DNA from: Lentibacter algarum
GTDB taxonomy: Bacteria > Pseudomonadota > Alphaproteobacteria > Rhodobacterales > Rhodobacteraceae
NCBI RefSeq assembly: GCF_018860975.1
Contig: NZ_JAHKQI010000005.1
Coordinates: 434,001-498,000 of the forward strand
Direction of reading: 5' to 3'
Length of the DNA: 64,000 nucleotides
Part shown: one piece after another, positions 1 to 10,084 of the stretch
Position numbering within the stretch: the stretch's first letter is position 1
Layout of the letters: every line of letters starts with the position of its first letter
Translations under genes and position numbers: made by a program
Notes under the pieces: generated by a model
Database searches by the model: none
What the model saw: the letters and a program-made list of their open reading frames with translations, nothing else
Told to the model about the DNA's origin: nothing

Positions 1-647
1 TTCTCGCTGATTGTGCCAATTGCGGCACTGCCTTGCGTTAGTTCAGGCATCTGACTGCGATGCATGCCTGAGGCTTGAAGCAATGCCTCCGACCAGTCCT
101 GTGCACCAACGTCAAGCCACGATGTGCCAGCTGCATCAGACAAATCACAACACATCCGGCCCGTAAGCCAGAAATTTACATAGTCCTTGGGCAAGAGCAC
201 CGTGGCAACACGGTCAAAGATCTCCGGCTCATGCTCGGCAACCCACATCAGCTTGGGCGCAGTAAACCCGGGAAACACGATGTTACCTGATAAAGCCCGA
301 ACCTTGTCAGCCGCGTCAAGTTTTGCCGCCTGCGCGTGGCTGCGTGTGTCATTCCAAAGAATGCATGGTCGTAAAACTGCGCCTTCGCTGTCGAGCAGAA
401 CAGCCCCATGCATGTGCCCTGAAATGCCAAGCCCACGCAAGGCCGTCATTTCGTTAGGGTGGTTTGCCCGCAGTTCGGCCAGCGTAGCTTGCAGAGCGTT
501 TATCCAGCTTTGCGGATCTTGCTCGCTCCAACCCGCCTTCGGGTGCGAAACGTCGTAATGTGCTTCTGCCGCACCGATGGTCTTCCCCGTGTCATCGACA
601 AGCAATGACCGTAGCCCAGATGTGCCAAGATCCAATCCCAAAAACAC
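1..647 (-). CDS. xylB: Xylulokinase, FGGY family (3' part cut by window edge)
   Basis: Sugar kinase of the FGGY family, most likely D-xylulokinase, which phosphorylates D-xylulose to feed the pentose phosphate pathway in the cytoplasm. About 215 N-terminal residues are visible. They open with the phosphate-binding motif FLGLDLGTSGLRSLLVDD, followed by GWSEQDPQSW and the substrate-side GISGHMHGAVLLD, and by a PCILWNDTR motif typical of XylB. I chose a GTG start at 647 because a GGGGGG ribosome-binding tract lies seven bases upstream and homologues begin at this point; an in-frame ATG at 677 would add ten residues. The C-terminal ATPase half lies outside the window. Other sugar kinases of the family are possible, but the motifs favour XylB. 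Confidence 0.85.
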   Translation of the reverse strand, partial: MFLGLDLGTSGLRSLLVDDTGKTIGAAEAHYDVSHPKAGWSEQDPQSWINALQATLAELRANHPNEMTALRGLGISGHMHGAVLLDSEGAVLRPCILWNDTRSHAQAAKLDAADKVRALSGNIVFPGFTAPKLMWVAEHEPEIFDRVATVLLPKDYVNFWLTGRMCCDLSDAAGTSWLDVGAQDWSEALLQASGMHRSQMPELTQGSAAIGTISE

Positions 648-738
648 TGCTGTTCCCCCCGTTTTTACTAATTTCATATTAGCCTTGCTTGGGCGGCAGT
701 GCAAAAACCAATCGCAATAAAGTGCAACTAAATAGCGG

Positions 739-1842
739 TTAGAACTTCATGGTGCTCATTTGCTTTGCGGCGCTCAATTTGCCGATGTCAAACGCCATTT
801 GCATACCTGCCGGGTCGGTGAAATCACGCACCAGCGCCAGTTCCTTTGCGGTGAGCGTGATGTCCAGTTCGTCTTTCAACCACTGGTGTTCAAGACCGAC
901 ATTATAGCGTGAAAAGCCAAATAGCGGCGCCGGCCCTAGCTGGAAATCTGACAAGTCACCAATCTCGCTATTCAGATGCCAAGCATGTTTGCACGCTCCG
1001 AGTGATTGCATGATGCTCAGGTTGTGCGCCTCACAATCAGCGATAACGCTTGAAACCGCCTTGATGGCCATACTCGCTGCAGGTGCTCTGCCAAAGCGGC
1101 TTTTCTTCGTTCGCTGCCGGAAAGTTCCGGTTCCGATTGAAATAATGTCGAGCCGGTCGAGCCCGGTGTCCCAGCTGTAGCCGTATTCAGGCACTGTGAC
1201 CAACAACAGTAACGCCAGCCCTGGCATGTTGTGTGGAGACACGCCGCCATCGACAAACAGCCCGGGGGTTTCGCCAGTGACGATCTCAAGGAGTTCGGGC
1301 GCAAAATAGTATGGGGCCGCCGTCGACGCGCGCACAAGTTTGGCAAGGCTGTAGTTCCGGTTGCCAATAAAACTCCCGTCTGGGGCATCCTGCCAGAAAG
1401 CGCCTTTCGGGTTGTTATGCACGATCCATGGGCTGCCTGTGTCCATTCGTTTGGCAACAATCGCGAGGTTGGTTTGGATGCGATCACTGTCGAGCTTGGC
1501 GTCGCCGATGATATCTTGCAGCTGCGCTTTGAGCATCCGCGCATCAAACACGGATTGGAGCCCACGCAAACGAAACCGCGGTTTGCGAAACACCTTAGGG
1601 CCGAGACGCATGTAAAAGCGTGTGAGATCTTTCGGTGAAAGCCCAAGACTTAACCCCGCAGCGATAATTGATCCGGTCGAGGTGCCGCCGATCAGATCAA
1701 AGTGCTGGTGAATGCTACCTTTGCCTGATTGTTCCAACTGTTCCTGAAGGTGCTCGAGGAAAGCCAACGTGATGATCCCCCGAACACCGCCGCCATCTAA
1801 TGCCAGAATGTTTCGTTTAGGCAAATTTGCGTTTGGTGTCAT
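739..1842 (-). CDS. Patatin-like phospholipase
   Basis: Predicted patatin-fold acyl hydrolase of 367 residues, cytosolic or membrane-associated. The oxyanion motif GGGVRG is at residues 17-22, the nucleophile elbow GTSTG at 53-57 (Ser55), and the catalytic Asp in FVDGG at about residue 198, so the Ser-Asp dyad is complete. The ATG start has an AAAGGAAG ribosome-binding site. No signal peptide or membrane helix is evident. It is divergent from the RHS/STAND genes. Patatin lipases are known effectors in CBASS and other bacterial immune systems, but no cyclase is visible nearby, so an effector role is inferred from context only. A housekeeping lipase is the alternative. Confidence 0.85.
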   Translation of the reverse strand: MTPNANLPKRNILALDGGGVRGIITLAFLEHLQEQLEQSGKGSIHQHFDLIGGTSTGSIIAAGLSLGLSPKDLTRFYMRLGPKVFRKPRFRLRGLQSVFDARMLKAQLQDIIGDAKLDSDRIQTNLAIVAKRMDTGSPWIVHNNPKGAFWQDAPDGSFIGNRNYSLAKLVRASTAAPYYFAPELLEIVTGETPGLFVDGGVSPHNMPGLALLLLVTVPEYGYSWDTGLDRLDIISIGTGTFRQRTKKSRFGRAPAASMAIKAVSSVIADCEAHNLSIMQSLGACKHAWHLNSEIGDLSDFQLGPAPLFGFSRYNVGLEHQWLKDELDITLTAKELALVRDFTDPAGMQMAFDIGKLSAAKQMSTMKF

Positions 1843-2015
1843 GGGAGCTTCCTTTAACGTAAGAGTTCCCGTTGAGGTGTTTTCAGAGGGAAACGCAGAA
1901 AGGGTTGCTTGAATTTTGGTTCAGGTCAACACCCTTGATTTCTCTCATTTTGAAGCGCTAAGCTGACAGCTAATAGACCGGAATTTTTCGAAAGCTGCTT
2001 TTGGGGAGGCATGTT

Positions 2016-3728
2016 TTGATTTTACATTCATTTGGCTATGCGCGTCTGAGATTTTGCATCAAGTTTCTGTTCCCGTTGCTGGCGGTACTGTTGCTTTCGA
2101 TAACGGCGCCGGAATCCGCCCGTGCGGGTATTAACCTAAAGAACGGCAACTTTTACATCACCTACACCGATATGATCATCGGCCATCCTGAGTTCTCAAT
2201 CGTAAGAACCTATAATTCGAAGGCGGGAAAGACACTTTCCTTCGGGTTTGGTTGGGGCACCGATCTGGACACGTCACTGACAGTGGTCGGAGACGGAACT
2301 GTTATTCTGGACGAGAACGGTTCGGGCGCGCGGAGGGTTTTTCGCCCGTCCCAGACGGACATAGCCAAACGGGATGCTATTGTTGAAGAGATGCTGGGGG
2401 CGATGGAAGCGGCCGGTTGGATAACAACAGATAAGCAACGCGATGAAACACGCGTGAAACTGCGCGAGGATGCTGAAGAACGCCGAGTTCTGCACCGCAA
2501 GCTTGTGTCCATTGATATGATGCCGGAGCGTGATCTCGCTGTTGGCGAAAGGCTGGTTTCAACCAATGACTTGAATGCATTCATTGAGAAAGAACCAGGG
2601 GGGTATTACCGGCGCGGCTCGAAGGGATACGAGCGTTTCAATCAGCAAGGCCAGCTTGTTGAAATGGTGACGCAAGACAAAGTCGGATACAGATTACGAC
2701 GTAGTGAACAAGGCCACTTGCGAGAAATCATTGCTTCTAACGGCGAGCGCATTGCTGTTTCGACAAATGCCAATGGTCAGATCACTCGGCTAGAAGCAGG
2801 GACAATCAACGCGACATTTGAGTATGATGATCGAAATAATTTGATCAGTGCGACAAACGCTGTCGGCACGACTTATCTGTACGAATATGATGAAAAACAT
2901 AACATGCGTTTCATCCGCTACGAAGACGGGACCTATCTTGAAGTTAGGTATCAAGAAAGCACGTTGCTTGCCAATTTTCACCGTGATCAAGATGGGCAGG
3001 TAACGCGGTATGAATACGGCACCAACCCCATTGTCGAGCCGGAAATTGTCGAGCACTATTTTACGCGGTTGCGCAAATTCGAGAATGAGAGCGACACAAA
3101 CCCGTTTTTGGATAGGACAATTGCCTATCGTATCGGTCGTGACCAGTTCGGAAACAACTATACCGTCAGTGTTAAAGACACTCAAAACGGCAACACGACC
3201 AACACGCACTACCATCCCTGCGGCAATCCGATTTTGATAGAACGAGGTAACCGGCGGACAGAGTTTGACTATGACGACAAGTGTTACCTGACCTTCAAGA
3301 AGACTGATAGGGAACAGACGCGTATCAGGTATGATCGCCGGCACAGGAAGATAGAGTTTGTCGAAACGATCAAGCTGTCTGACAACTCTCGTATGACCTC
3401 TGAGTTTGAATACAATTTACGCGGAGATCTCGTGAAGGCCTGGAACAGCAAGGACATGAGTGTCGATCTGACCTATAATGACCAAAACCAAATCAGCCGG
3501 ATGCGAGATCAGAACGGGCAGGTGCTGGCCTTTGTTTATGGCCCTGTCGGGAAGCCCATCCAAATCTCTATCGAAGGTGTCGGCCAGATCGATGTTCAGT
3601 ATGACGCAAACGGTGAGATCGAAAATGTTGCGAGCGCGCAGGGGCACGAGATGGCTTTGAAAGTGACGCAGGCTTTTCAGGGGCTGCTCAGGTTGGTCAA
3701 ACCGGCCGGTGTGAGCCTCAACCTTTAG
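2016..3728 (+). CDS. Exported RHS/YD-repeat protein with DUF6531-like N-terminus
   Basis: Protein of about 570 residues. A hydrophobic N-terminal segment (LFPLLAVLLLSITA, about residues 18-31) ending in ESARA is a likely signal peptide. A DUF6531-like segment follows (NGNFYITYTDMIIG, then IVRTYNS). YD/RHS-type repeats run from about residue 210 to 560 (for example YDDRNNLISA, YEYDEKHNM, FDYDDKCYL). The C-terminus simply ends after the repeats: there is no RHS core hyperconserved motif and no variable toxin domain, so it is much shorter than polymorphic RHS toxins. I prefer a TTG start at 2016, six bases after GGGGAGG; TTG at 2001 is also in frame but has no such site. It sits 12 bases upstream of the STAND gene and is probably co-transcribed with it. 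Function unknown. Confidence 0.75.
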   Translation: MILHSFGYARLRFCIKFLFPLLAVLLLSITAPESARAGINLKNGNFYITYTDMIIGHPEFSIVRTYNSKAGKTLSFGFGWGTDLDTSLTVVGDGTVILDENGSGARRVFRPSQTDIAKRDAIVEEMLGAMEAAGWITTDKQRDETRVKLREDAEERRVLHRKLVSIDMMPERDLAVGERLVSTNDLNAFIEKEPGGYYRRGSKGYERFNQQGQLVEMVTQDKVGYRLRRSEQGHLREIIASNGERIAVSTNANGQITRLEAGTINATFEYDDRNNLISATNAVGTTYLYEYDEKHNMRFIRYEDGTYLEVRYQESTLLANFHRDQDGQVTRYEYGTNPIVEPEIVEHYFTRLRKFENESDTNPFLDRTIAYRIGRDQFGNNYTVSVKDTQNGNTTNTHYHPCGNPILIERGNRRTEFDYDDKCYLTFKKTDREQTRIRYDRRHRKIEFVETIKLSDNSRMTSEFEYNLRGDLVKAWNSKDMSVDLTYNDQNQISRMRDQNGQVLAFVYGPVGKPIQISIEGVGQIDVQYDANGEIENVASAQGHEMALKVTQAFQGLLRLVKPAGVSLNL

Positions 3729-3740
3729 GGAGAGTCTGTG

Positions 3741-6700
3741 ATGGCTAAGTCGACTGGGGTGAAAGCCTTGCCGGAGATCAAGATATTTTTGTCGTCTCCC
3801 GGGGATGTAAATGAAGAGCGGGTGCTTGCCGGACGGGTGCTGCAACGCTTGACAGAGCGCTATGCGCCTGTGGTCAAGCTGGTTCCGATCATATGGGAGC
3901 ACGAACCGCTTGTTGCTTCGGCAACCTTTCAAGACCAGATCGAAAAACCGTCGACCACCGACATTGTCATTTGTATTTTGTGGTCGCGTTTGGGGACACG
4001 GCTACCCGCACATATCGTGCGTGACGACGGGAGCCGTTATGACAGCGGCACCGAGTTCGAGTTTGAAGATGCTTGGGATGCAATTCAGCGTACCGGACGC
4101 CCCGACTTGTTGGTGTATCGCAAAATGGCTGAACCGTTTATCAGCCTTGCCAGCAATTCCGATGCGGAAGAGCGGTTGCGCCAAAAGCGGGCGTTGGACG
4201 GTTTCATTGAAAAGTGGTTCCACGATCAGGATGGTTCGCTGCTTGCAGCGTTTCACGGTTTTGGTAACTCCGCCGAGTTTGAAGAAGCGTTCGAAACCCA
4301 TTTGGACAAATTGATCCAGCGGCGCCTTGAGGAGCTAGGCATCGAAGGGTTGCACACCGCCTCTACGCGGGATGTAACGGCTCAGCCACTCTGGGAAGGT
4401 TCACCGTTTCGCGGCTTGGAAACCTTTGAGTTTGAGCATGCTCCGGTCTTTTACGGGCGCACACATGCGATCTCGGGGGTTCTTAAAACGCTGCGCGCAC
4501 AGGCAGCGCAAGGCAATGCTTTTGTGCTGGTTCTCGGGCGGTCAGGAGGTGGTAAATCCAGCCTTGTGCGCGCTGGTGTATTGCCGCTGCTTGTTGAGCC
4601 GGGTGTGGTTGAAGGTGTTGGCCTTTGGCGCCGCGCGGTCTTCCGTCCCAGCGAAGCAAACGGCAGTTTGAATGCGGCCTTCGCGGCTGCTCTGTCGGCT
4701 CCGCTGGCTCTTCCCGAACTCTTGAGTGACGGGACGACGGTTGATGAGCTTGGTCAGTTGCTGGACACAACGCCAAAGGGAGCAGATATGCTCTTGAAAG
4801 GCGCTCTGTCGCAGGCGGCACAAAAGGCTTCTATGAAGGCGGCCGAGGATCATGACGCCGCGCACCCCGATTTAACGCCCGAACAGCGCGCGCTTGACCG
4901 CCGCGAGATAACCGAGAACCCGCCAACAGCCAAACTGGTTTTGCTGGTTGACCAGCTTGAAGAGCTTCTAACTGATCCGAACATTCTACAGTCGGAACGT
5001 GACGACTTTTTGAAGGCGCTCACTGCGCTTGCTGGGTCGGGGCGGGTATATGTGGTTGCGACCTTGCGCAGTGACTTTTACCAGCAGGCGATAGAGCAAC
5101 CGGTGTTTGCGCAGCTGAAAGGCAGCGAAGGACAATATGATCTGAGCGCTCCGACACCTGCGGAAATCGGCCAGATTATTCGGCAGCCGGCTTTGCGTGC
5201 GGGTCTGACTTTTGAAGAACACCCCGAAACCGGCGCGCGACTTGACGATGATCTGCGCGATGCGGCGGTCGCCGAACCCGACAGCCTGCCGCTATTGGAG
5301 TTCACGCTTGAGGAGCTTTATCGCGCGCGTTCACCTGCCGGTGTTTTGACATGGGAGGCTTATGAGGCTCTGGGAGGTTTGGCCGGTGCGCTTGGGCGGC
5401 GAGCTGAGGAAGCCTTCAACAAACTGCCTGCCGCGGCACAGGCAACTCTTCCACAAGCGATGCGTCAAATTGTGCATGTTCGTCTCGACCGCGATCAAGC
5501 CGCAACCAAACGCGCGGCCAACATGGAAGACTTCCAGCCGGGAACCCCTGTCAGGCAGTTGATTGATGCTTTTGTCGATGCGCGGTTGTTTGTCGTTGGT
5601 GGTGACAGTGCCGGCAAGACCGTTGTCACCTTGACACATGAAGCTCTGCTTTGGTCGTGGCCACGACTGCAACAATGGCTAGAAGATGATCAGGAATACT
5701 TGCGCATCCGTGCCCGTGTCAGCTTTGCAGCTGATCGTTGGGAAGAAGCAGACCGCGCGCCGCAACTGTTGTTGCCGATCGGTCCGGCGTTGGATGAGTC
5801 ACGTCAGATAACCGAGGACAGCGCGGCAAATGTTTCTCCTTCGGTCACGAGTTTCATAGCGTTGTCAGTGGCTCGCGCGACACGTTCGCGGCGCTTGAAA
5901 CAGGCCGCAATAGCAACGCTCGCAGTGCTGACATTCGGGGCGACAGCAACAGCTTGGTACGCCGACGGCCAGCGTCGTGAAGCTGCTTCGGCACGGGTTG
6001 AGTCCGAGGCGGCGCAGTTAGAAGCCGAGAGCAACGCAGAAACGGCGCAAACGCGGCTAGGCGAATTGTTTTTTGAGCAGGGTCGACAAGCGCTTTTGGA
6101 TGGCCGTGCAGAGGAAGCCACTTTGTTGCTGGGTGCCGCATACGGCAGCGCAAACGACGATCACGTTGGTGCGCTGTTTTCAACGGCCCATGATCTTGCC
6201 TCTATCAGGGGCGCAACGACTTTGGAAAGTTCCGGCCAGATCACTAAGCTGGCAACCGGAGTAGATAATCTCGTGGCCATTGCGGCAGATGACGGATCTG
6301 TAGTGATCAGAGATATTGTGACAGGTGAAAGGCTTGCCCGCCACCAAGGCGATGATAGTGCAATCAAGGCGTTAGCCTTTTCGCCGGACGGCAAGTTCGT
6401 TGCTTTGGGGGCTGATGGCGGTAACCTGCTGCTGTGGGACTACAAAGCACAAACCAAGCAAAGGCTTGAAGCGCACTTTCAAGCCATAAGTCAGCTTTAC
6501 TTTTCAGCAGATGGCACGCGGCTTGCGTCGTTGTCACATGACAAAACGACGCTGGTTTGGAATGTTACCAGCGGCGATTTGATCACCACGCTTCCCGAAC
6601 TTGGCGGTCAGCCGGTTTCGGCACGCTTTACCGAAGATGGAGAGCACATTGTCACGCTCAGCAGCGAAGGTGATGTTTCAAAGTGGAACAGCACGACGGG

Positions 6701-9700
6701 CCGGGAAATGTTTCGCTGCAAAACTCAAGCTACGCTCCCTGTGCTTGACGGGCTTGTGTTGAGTGAAACCCATGCAGTGCTGGCACATGGCAAATCCGGA
6801 TTGCTAGCTGTCACAATTGACGAAAGCTGCGAAACGGTATGGCAGAACCCGACAGTTGCGTTGGGGTTGGATGTTGCCAACGACCGCAAGCATTTGCTGG
6901 TTCGCAACGAACTTGAAGCCGTGATTGTGGATGCTCAAACCGGTGAAACAGTCACCAACACCAAGAGCGGCGTAGTGGACGTTGGTCAAAGCCAGATCAT
7001 CGCTGCCAACCTTTCGCCGGACGGCGGTATGATGGGGACGATCGACAATTCGGGCACTTTGACACTTACGGACGCGTCGTCTGCAGGCGGTGTGGTGGCC
7101 AAGTTGAAGGGGCACGCCGCCAGCGGTAGCGCGATCACGTTCTTGCCAGACGGTAATACGCTTGCGACCGCTGCGGTTGATGGCACGGTTACCGCGTGGA
7201 ACCTGTCAACGTTACGGCCCTGTGTTTTGCCCGGCGGTGCCGGACATGTTGTTACGTTTGCACCTGGCGGCAAATACGTCGCTTCCGGAGACAGTACCGG
7301 TCGGATGACGCTCGCCGATTTGGCAGACTGCGCCAATGCTCGGGTGTTTTCAGTAAACCCCGATCGGGAATGGATGCAGGATATCGTCTTCAGCGATGAC
7401 GGGGCGCAAGTAGTGACCGCTTCAGGCAGCTTTGTTTCTTTATCTGAGGTGACGAGCGGCGATCTTGTTTGGCAGTATCGCCTACCAGATGGCCAGTTTG
7501 CGACGAGCCTTGCATGGAACCATAACAACTCGGGGATACTGGTCGGAGCGAGCGGCCGTGAACTTGGCAGCAGTGATGGAGGGTGGGTCGAGCTTAACAA
7601 GGCGACGGGCACAAAAATGAACGAAAGTTCTGAATTCCAGACGCCGGTTTCCAGCCTGCAGCCATGGAACGAAGATTCTTACGTTCTAACCCGCTCATCT
7701 GCGGGGTTGTATCTGTGGTGGCAAGACACCGGCCTGCAAAGACATCGCGTCGCGGATCGGAAAACCAGAGCGGTTGCCTACTGGCCAGACAAGACTCGCT
7801 TGGCCGTCGGAAACTCGGCAGGGCAGGTGCATGTGATCCGTCATACCACCAGCGAATTGTTTCATTTTGAGGCTCATGCCGCTCCGGTGAGTGCTTTGGC
7901 ATTAGATGCGAAAGGCTCACTGTTGGCGAGCGGTGCAAATGACGGATCCGCTGCGCTATGGAATGCAGACTCGGGCACACTTGTCGCAGAGTTGATCGGG
8001 CATTCAAGCCGGATCAGCTCGATGAAGTTTGTGCCGAATTCGTCATACGTGCTTTCCGCGGCAACCAACGGAACGGTGATCCTTTGGGATTTGAAATCAG
8101 GGTCGCAAGTTGCGCGGTTTGATGGCCCGTCGGGGCCTAGGCCGCAACTGGCTGTCGGCCCGAACGGCGTATGGTTTGCTGTTGCGACAGGGCGCGGAAA
8201 CACACGGCTGTGGCGGTTACCGCGGTTGAGTGTGGCTGTGACTGATATCGTATCCGAAATAAGTTCCGTGACGCCATGGGGGCTAAACATCGGAGATGAA
8301 CTTCCTCAGGATCGCTGGCAAGTTCTTGCGTTAGAGGCGCTCGGTGAGCAACTTGATAAAGGTGATTTGGCTGTTTCGCTTGAAACGCGGCAACGCCTCG
8401 AGGCCGGCCGCGCTGCGGCGGTGCGCGGTGATGCTCTTGCCGCAGGGCGTAGCTGGCAACAAATTGACAAATCACCGCAGGAATCCGAGCAATCGCCTGC
8501 CGACCTGCCTCGCGCTTATCAGCATGCCAAGGCTTCGAACGCTGTTTCTCTCAACGGAATAAGCCGCGTTCTGAGCACTCATAAAGAAAGGGTCGAGGAC
8601 ATTGGCTTTTCCAAAGATGGTAGTGTTTTCGCTTCGGTCGATTGGGCTTTCAAGCTGGTTATATGGAACAGCAGCGACTGGACAGAACGGTTTGTTTTGG
8701 AGGGTGAATACGCAAGTGGTATCGCATTTTCTCCTGACAATGGGTTTGTCTCGACACAAAGGCGGCAAGGCGGGCTTGCCGTCATTGATCTGACAACCGG
8801 GCAAGAGGTGATGAAACTTGCTCAAGGTCAGCGCGGATTTTGGGCCCCGGATTCCAAGCGCATTGCAGCGTTTCCGCGCATTGGTGCGCCAATAATTTAT
8901 GACGCCATGACAGGGCGCGAGGTGATGCGTTTTCCCAAATACGAAACAGGAACGCACGGCTTCGCGATCTCTTCTGATTTCGCGCGTCTCGCCGCACCAA
9001 CAGAGAAGGGGCTGGATCTGGTCGATACTGCGTCTCGTAGCGTCGTGGCGAATGTGCGTGCAGACACCCGTTCAAGTAACGGGGCGGGCGTTAAGGTGAG
9101 CTCTGCAGTCTTTTCACCTGACAATAGCCTGATCGCGGTCTTGTGGTCGGATAAGACTGGCGCATTGTATTCAACTAAAGATGGAGAATCCGTTATCTCG
9201 CTGCCCGAAGGGGCGACGAAGGTAGAGTTCTCTCCGGACGGCCAGAAGCTCGTGGTAGATGTTGCAGATGATCAGGTCGCGTTGATTGATGTTGAAAGCG
9301 GGCAGCAACTCGCGGTCGTGCATGGCTCACTCGGTTTTCACAGGAGCTTCCTACAAGAGGGGCAATTGTTCTCGACGCTAGATGGAGGGCGTAAAAGCAT
9401 CCAGATTTATGACGCTGCATCAGGTCATCTGACGGCGGAGCATTCAGGGCATGCAACAGCTTGGATGCAGTTGGCGTCATCGCCGGACGGAACGACCCGA
9501 GTTACCACCTCGGGCGACGGGCAACTTCGGATATGGGATACCAGCATCCGTGCAGGTGCGAGGAGTGATACCAACGAGCCCCTAGCAGCATTGCCGGCGG
9601 GTGTTCTGGCTCAACTTTCTGATGCTGAACAAGTGGTCCGTCGAAATGGGCGTGTGGTGCTTACCAACCGAGCAAACGGGTATTCGGTGTTGAACGGCCA

Positions 9701-10061
9701 CCGAGGAGATATAACCGCTGCGCGTTTTACAGGCGATGGTAGTCAACTCGTTACGGGCGGCGAGGACGGGCGGCTTCTTTTTTGGGATAAAGACAGCGCA
9801 TCTCTGCGGCATTCTATCTCTGGCGCTTGTGAAGAAACGGTGTTGTCCATCCTCCCGACCAACGATGCTGAAGCTGTTTGGGTTTATTGTTTGAATGGCG
9901 AGTTGCGCCTGTTTGAAACAGCAAGCGGGCGTGCCTTGATAACACAGTTTGCTTTGCCGCCTGGCAGCGATCGGTCTGCTCAGATGAGCTTTTCCGAGGA
10001 TGGAAAGGTGTTGCAACTGCAAGGCGCTGATGGGCCGTATCGGTGGCGCGTCGTGCCGTGA
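3741..10061 (+). CDS. DUF4062 - nSTAND1 NTPase - TM - WD40 repeat protein
   Basis: Very large signalling NTPase (2106 residues). Order: DUF4062-type N-terminal domain (IKIFLSSPGDVNEER, about 13-110); nSTAND1 P-loop NTPase with FRGLETFEFEHAPVFYGR at about 230, Walker A GRSGGGKSSL near 265 and Walker B LVLLVDQLEELL near 400; one probable membrane helix (AAIATLAVLTFGATATAW, about 720-740) with a charged, coiled-coil-like stretch; then WD40 repeats from about 830 to the end, in two blocks split by a non-WD linker near 1500-1610. STAND proteins are ligand-triggered oligomerising switches, and WD40 arrays usually act as the sensor. ATG at 3741 is chosen because AGGGAG is spaced better for it than for the GTG just upstream. 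It lies in one transcription unit with the RHS gene. The trigger and the output are unknown. Confidence 0.85.
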   Translation: MAKSTGVKALPEIKIFLSSPGDVNEERVLAGRVLQRLTERYAPVVKLVPIIWEHEPLVASATFQDQIEKPSTTDIVICILWSRLGTRLPAHIVRDDGSRYDSGTEFEFEDAWDAIQRTGRPDLLVYRKMAEPFISLASNSDAEERLRQKRALDGFIEKWFHDQDGSLLAAFHGFGNSAEFEEAFETHLDKLIQRRLEELGIEGLHTASTRDVTAQPLWEGSPFRGLETFEFEHAPVFYGRTHAISGVLKTLRAQAAQGNAFVLVLGRSGGGKSSLVRAGVLPLLVEPGVVEGVGLWRRAVFRPSEANGSLNAAFAAALSAPLALPELLSDGTTVDELGQLLDTTPKGADMLLKGALSQAAQKASMKAAEDHDAAHPDLTPEQRALDRREITENPPTAKLVLLVDQLEELLTDPNILQSERDDFLKALTALAGSGRVYVVATLRSDFYQQAIEQPVFAQLKGSEGQYDLSAPTPAEIGQIIRQPALRAGLTFEEHPETGARLDDDLRDAAVAEPDSLPLLEFTLEELYRARSPAGVLTWEAYEALGGLAGALGRRAEEAFNKLPAAAQATLPQAMRQIVHVRLDRDQAATKRAANMEDFQPGTPVRQLIDAFVDARLFVVGGDSAGKTVVTLTHEALLWSWPRLQQWLEDDQEYLRIRARVSFAADRWEEADRAPQLLLPIGPALDESRQITEDSAANVSPSVTSFIALSVARATRSRRLKQAAIATLAVLTFGATATAWYADGQRREAASARVESEAAQLEAESNAETAQTRLGELFFEQGRQALLDGRAEEATLLLGAAYGSANDDHVGALFSTAHDLASIRGATTLESSGQITKLATGVDNLVAIAADDGSVVIRDIVTGERLARHQGDDSAIKALAFSPDGKFVALGADGGNLLLWDYKAQTKQRLEAHFQAISQLYFSADGTRLASLSHDKTTLVWNVTSGDLITTLPELGGQPVSARFTEDGEHIVTLSSEGDVSKWNSTTGREMFRCKTQATLPVLDGLVLSETHAVLAHGKSGLLAVTIDESCETVWQNPTVALGLDVANDRKHLLVRNELEAVIVDAQTGETVTNTKSGVVDVGQSQIIAANLSPDGGMMGTIDNSGTLTLTDASSAGGVVAKLKGHAASGSAITFLPDGNTLATAAVDGTVTAWNLSTLRPCVLPGGAGHVVTFAPGGKYVASGDSTGRMTLADLADCANARVFSVNPDREWMQDIVFSDDGAQVVTASGSFVSLSEVTSGDLVWQYRLPDGQFATSLAWNHNNSGILVGASGRELGSSDGGWVELNKATGTKMNESSEFQTPVSSLQPWNEDSYVLTRSSAGLYLWWQDTGLQRHRVADRKTRAVAYWPDKTRLAVGNSAGQVHVIRHTTSELFHFEAHAAPVSALALDAKGSLLASGANDGSAALWNADSGTLVAELIGHSSRISSMKFVPNSSYVLSAATNGTVILWDLKSGSQVARFDGPSGPRPQLAVGPNGVWFAVATGRGNTRLWRLPRLSVAVTDIVSEISSVTPWGLNIGDELPQDRWQVLALEALGEQLDKGDLAVSLETRQRLEAGRAAAVRGDALAAGRSWQQIDKSPQESEQSPADLPRAYQHAKASNAVSLNGISRVLSTHKERVEDIGFSKDGSVFASVDWAFKLVIWNSSDWTERFVLEGEYASGIAFSPDNGFVSTQRRQGGLAVIDLTTGQEVMKLAQGQRGFWAPDSKRIAAFPRIGAPIIYDAMTGREVMRFPKYETGTHGFAISSDFARLAAPTEKGLDLVDTASRSVVANVRADTRSSNGAGVKVSSAVFSPDNSLIAVLWSDKTGALYSTKDGESVISLPEGATKVEFSPDGQKLVVDVADDQVALIDVESGQQLAVVHGSLGFHRSFLQEGQLFSTLDGGRKSIQIYDAASGHLTAEHSGHATAWMQLASSPDGTTRVTTSGDGQLRIWDTSIRAGARSDTNEPLAALPAGVLAQLSDAEQVVRRNGRVVLTNRANGYSVLNGHRGDITAARFTGDGSQLVTGGEDGRLLFWDKDSASLRHSISGACEETVLSILPTNDAEAVWVYCLNGELRLFETASGRALITQFALPPGSDRSAQMSFSEDGKVLQLQGADGPYRWRVVP

Positions 10062-10084
10062 TTATACTCTAGGGCGGCGCGCAG

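Noticed and set aside
2016-3728. Full polymorphic RHS toxin with immunity gene
   Set aside because: There is no RHS core motif, no toxin tip and no small immunity gene after it; the next gene is the STAND NTPase.
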